DNA of 64,000 nucleotides from Geodermatophilus obscurus (lineage in GTDB: Bacteria; Actinomycetota; Actinomycetes; Mycobacteriales; Geodermatophilaceae): the NCBI RefSeq assembly GCF_900115395.1, contig NZ_FOWE01000009.1, forward strand, positions 206,477 to 270,476, written 5' to 3'. Both the position numbers and the translations under genes were made by a program. Shown here piece by piece: positions 61,243 through 64,000 of this stretch (within the stretch, counting starts at the first letter, position 1; each line of letters starts with the position of its first letter). The notes under the pieces were generated by a model. That model had not been told where the DNA came from, ran no database searches, and was given only the letters and a program-made list of their open reading frames with translations.

Positions 61243-61475
61243 ACCCCGACGTCGCGACCGGTCCCGGCGGCTCGGGGTCGGCACACCGGCGGTGTGCCGA
61301 GCGGTCGGAGCACGTGGTCCCGGTGACAGCCGCACCACCCGGCCCGGCACAGCGCGTCGAGGACGGGCGTGCGGCTCCGGCCGAGAAAGAACGCCCGGCC
61401 GTACCCCCCGGGGCGTGCGGCGCCCAGGGGGGTGCGGCGTCCCGGGGGATGCGGCGTCCCGGGGCGGCCGTGGGT
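61243..61475. repeat. Intergenic region with about 18-bp direct repeats
   Basis: Between convergent genes, three imperfect units of TGCGGCGTCCCGGGGGA type begin at about 61416, 61433 and 61450 (61415-61466). They can fold on CCCGGGG cores and probably serve as a bidirectional terminator. Nothing else is recognised in this 233-bp stretch. Confidence 0.55.
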
Positions 61476-62240
61476 TCAGCGCGTGGACGGGACCGGAGCC
61501 GGCGGCCCCCCGGTCGGCACCCCGGAGGGCGACGACGGGACGGGTGCGGCAGGCACCGAGCCGGGGTCGGTGCCGCCGAGGTCCAGCCGGAACGGCGGAT
61601 AGCGGTCGGTCATCTGCGCGGTGTAGGCCGCCACCCGCAGCGCCCACCAGTCCATCCCCAGGACGAAGTCGTAGAGCGGCTTCGGGTAGCGGCCGGTGCA
61701 CAGCAGCACGATCGCGGCGATGAGGACGAGCAGGCCGACGAGGGAGACGCCGGCGTTCGCGGCGTCGTCCCAGGCGTCGTCGTCACCGCCGCCGCGGGTA
61801 CCCAGCCACAGTCCGCCGCCGACGAAGATCGCCACCACGAGGTGGTGCGGGAGCGCCAGCAACCACTTGACGAGGACCAGTCCCCGCGACAGCCGCTCGG
61901 GATAGGCGACGTCCAGGTGCGCCGGGTGGTCGGGCACGTCGGCCAGGGTGAACGGCGGGTAGCGGTCGGTGCCCAGGGCCCAGTAGCCGTAGTGGTGGAC
62001 CCGCCAGGACCAGCGCAGGACGCCGACGTTGAAGTCGAACAGCGACCGTGGATAGCGCCCGGTGACCAGGATCGCGAAGAACGCGACCACGCCGACCACG
62101 ACGAACGCCACCCACAGGAAGAACAGCACGACGACGTGCGGGATCAGCAGCAGCCACTTGACCAGCCACAGCCAACGGGACAGCGACGGGTCCAGTGCCG
62201 CGTCGACACGGACCGGATAGGGGGTGCGGGGATCGGTCAT
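61476..62240 (-). CDS. DUF4389 membrane protein (copy 2)
   Basis: A 254-aa paralogue of the protein at 35640-36398. It keeps the same two-half structure: [60 protein letters not shown], then [40 protein letters not shown] and [18 protein letters not shown]. By eye well over 70% of residues agree between the copies, and the differences are scattered, pointing to duplication within the lineage. The ATG at 62240 overlaps the alcohol-dehydrogenase stop by 4 bp and has GGGAG 8 nt upstream. Confidence 0.9.
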   Translation of the reverse strand: MTDPRTPYPVRVDAALDPSLSRWLWLVKWLLLIPHVVVLFFLWVAFVVVGVVAFFAILVTGRYPRSLFDFNVGVLRWSWRVHHYGYWALGTDRYPPFTLADVPDHPAHLDVAYPERLSRGLVLVKWLLALPHHLVVAIFVGGGLWLGTRGGGDDDAWDDAANAGVSLVGLLVLIAAIVLLCTGRYPKPLYDFVLGMDWWALRVAAYTAQMTDRYPPFRLDLGGTDPGSVPAAPVPSSPSGVPTGGPPAPVPSTR

Positions 62241-63255
62241 GGCGTGCTCCCTGTGCCTGGTGTGTGCATCCGGGCGGGAGAGACGGAGACGGCGAGCTTG
62301 CCGCGGGTCTTCCCGTCCAGCAGGTGGCGGACGGCCGTGGCGACCTCGCTGAGCGGGTAGCTGCGGTCGAGCGCGGGGGTGAGCTCTCCGGCCTCGATGA
62401 GCTCGGTGAGGGCGATCAGGTCGGCGGCTCTCTCCGACGCCACGAACGTGCCCAGCTGCTGACGGAGGAACGGGGAGAGCAGTGCCGCCCGGATCCCGCG
62501 GTCGCTGCCGCCGAGCAGTCGCCCGTCGGTCTCACCGCCCACGACGACGAGCCGGCCCCGCGGGGTGAGGGCACGGCGCAGGCGGGACAGCCGGGCGTTC
62601 CCGCCGGTGTCGAGCACGACGTCGTAGCGGGTCCCGCCGTCGGCGAAGTCCTGGCGCGTGTGGTCGACGACGTGGTCGGCACCCAGCGCGCGGACCAGGT
62701 CCAGCTTGCCGGTGCCGGCCACGCCGGTGACCTCGGCTCCCGACGCCTTGGCGAGCTGCACCGCGAAGCTGCCCACGCCTCCCGAGGCGCCGATCACCAG
62801 CACCCGCTCACCGGCCTGGACGCGTCCGTGGTCGCGGACCGCCTGCAGGGCAGTGCCGCCCGAGACCGGGACGGTGGCCGCCTGCTCGAAGGAGAGGTTC
62901 GCGGGCTTGGGCGCCAGCATGGCCGGCCGGGCGGCCGCGTACTCGGCGAAGGTGCTCGTCGACGTCCCGTACACCTCGTCCCCCACGGCGAACCCGGTGA
63001 CGTGGGCGCCGACGGCCTCGACGGTCCCGGCGAGGTTCCGACCGGGGTTGGCGTACCTCGGCCGGCGCAGCCCGAAGCCCGCGAGCCGGATCGCGAGCGG
63101 CAGGCCCGCCATGACGTGCCAGGTGCCGCGGTCCACGCTGGCGCGTGGACCCGGACCAGGACCTCGTCGTCGGTGGTGCGCGGCCGGTCGATCCGGGCGA
63201 TCCGGAAGAGGCCCTCGGGGGCGGGGCCGTAGCGGTCCTGCACGACCGCCGTCAT
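62237..63255 (-). pseudogene. Medium-chain alcohol dehydrogenase/quinone oxidoreductase gene with a frameshift
   Basis: The N-terminal part MTAVVQDRYGPAPEGLFRIA ... DDEVLVRVHA starts at ATG 63255. At about 63144 one base is missing, and the next frame continues SVDRGTWHVMAGLPLAIRLA, NPGRNLAGTVEAVGAHVTGF, VGDEVYGTSTSTFAEYAA and the Rossmann motif VLVIGASGGVGSFAVQLAKA to the stop at 62237. VRVHAASVDRGTWHVM is the usual uninterrupted text of this NAD(P)-dependent MDR group. Apart from the shift the gene is complete (about 339 aa), so a sequence error is a real alternative. It is coupled to the DUF4389 gene by an ATGA overlap. Confidence 0.78.
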
Positions 63256-63448
63256 CGTCGTCGGCCCTCCGGCCGCGGGGGGACGGACGTCAGGGGCGTC
63301 GGGCTGGGTGGGCGCCACGGGGGCCGCCTCTCTCGTCGTCGACGGGTCGCTCAGGAGGTGGTGCGCGCCAGGACGGGGCCGCTCCGGCCACGTCGGGGGC
63401 GACGACGGGCGGGCGGGCGGCGCCCCACGACGACGTGCCGCGCGGCGG

Positions 63449-64000
63449 TCATGCGCGTGCCCCGACCGGCGCCGGCGCCGGCGGGGAACCGGCCGCGGGG
63501 CGCTCGGGCAGGAGGCGCAGCAGGAGCAGCCCGGACAGCGCCGAGAAGGTGATCGCGCCGTAGGCGCCGAAGACGGTGAACTGCTCGTCGACGGCGATCC
63601 CGCCCAGCGTGGTCGTGGTCCAGCCGAGCGCCCACAGCGGCGGCAGCGCGGCGGCCCACGCCCACCGCAGCCGCGTGCCGCGAGGCAGCGCCAGGGCCTG
63701 CGCGGGCCCGAGGACGAGGCCGGTGAGCGCGCCCATCAGCGCCAGGTCGGGCAGCGAGGTCCCGTAGCCGACGACGACGGCGCCGAGGAGGAGGCCCAGT
63801 CCCATGCCGATGCCGGTCGCCGGCACCCACCTGCGGACGTCGAGTCGTCCTCGGCCGGCCAGCGTCTGTCCCAGGCCGATGCCGAGGCCGGCGACGGCAC
63901 CGCCGATCAGGGCGGCTCCGGGTGAGTCGACGCGGCCGACCACGGCCGTACCGGCCAGGCCGGCGAGGGGGAAGGCGAGGAACCCGGCGGTCCAGAGGGC
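63449..64000 (-). CDS. Hypothetical membrane protein, 5' end outside window
   Basis: The open frame runs from the window edge to the stop at 63449 (183 residues visible). It has four or five hydrophobic Gly-rich segments, each followed by a similar phrase: ALIGGAVAGLGIGLGQTLAG, GIGMGLGLLLGAVVVGYGTS, LMGALTGLVLGPAQALALPR and AYGAITFSALSGLLLLRLLP. A GTG at 63943 is possible, but the upstream ALWTAGFLAFPLAGLAGTAV is also a convincing helix, so the gene most likely starts beyond base 64000. No named family or function is claimed. Confidence 0.7.
   Translation of the reverse strand, partial: ALWTAGFLAFPLAGLAGTAVVGRVDSPGAALIGGAVAGLGIGLGQTLAGRGRLDVRRWVPATGIGMGLGLLLGAVVVGYGTSLPDLALMGALTGLVLGPAQALALPRGTRLRWAWAAALPPLWALGWTTTTLGGIAVDEQFTVFGAYGAITFSALSGLLLLRLLPERPAAGSPPAPAPVGARA

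Overview
The window is very GC-rich DNA from an actinobacterium. GTG starts are frequent, TANNNT-type -10 elements often sit 6-7 nt before GTG starts, and 4-bp GTGA overlaps are common. Around 5-21 kb the order KimA-like permease / two TrkA proteins / DUF3159 / OB-fold / DUF3710 / dut / DUF4193 / Cei-like / suhB / ppgK / sigA matches, from memory, the Mycobacterium tuberculosis Rv2689c-Rv2703 block. Base composition and gene content suggest a Geodermatophilus/Blastococcus/Modestobacter-type organism; this is inference, with no rRNA present to confirm it. No tRNA, rRNA, IS element, prophage or CRISPR array was seen.

0-32 kb is core chromosome: a fatty-acid beta-oxidation pair (thiolase end and FadB), dxs, an RNA methyltransferase, a potassium module (KimA-like importer divergent from two TrkA/RCK proteins), the dut/DUF3710 operon, suhB and ppgK, sigA with a strong hairpin terminator, an AGCS symporter, a VanW protein, a YihY protein, psuG-psuK and a HhH-GPD repair protein. 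Several genes here look leaderless, and a GC-rich inverted-repeat element recurs at gene 3' ends.

32-41 kb is accessory: an MFS exporter co-translated with a receiver/thioredoxin-like/TrxR-like fusion lacking the CxxC, two TetR regulators with visible palindromic operators, a DUF4389 protein, CPBP proteases (one frameshifted) and pseudogene remnants.

41-50.5 kb resembles a DosR/DevR dormancy regulon: tandem universal stress protein, Acg-type nitroreductase homologue, Rv1733c-like membrane protein, two PNPOx-like proteins, a DevS-like double-GAF kinase keeping the putative heme His and distal Tyr, and a DosR-like regulator. Fourteen copies of a 14-bp GGGMC-N4-GKCCC-like box lie in the intergenic regions, usually paired at 21-23 or 44 bp.

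50.6-64 kb holds a KhtTU-like K+/H+ antiporter, an FBP-domain protein, a NarL-type regulator with a membrane histidine kinase whose phospho-acceptor His is Gln, a divergent PAS-GAF kinase with an intact His, a MacB-type ABC exporter, a PAP2 phosphatase, a second DUF4389 protein, a frameshifted alcohol dehydrogenase and a truncated membrane protein at the edge. CTCCTCC/GGAGGAG palindromes recur around the kinase, regulator and ABC promoters and may be that regulator's operators.
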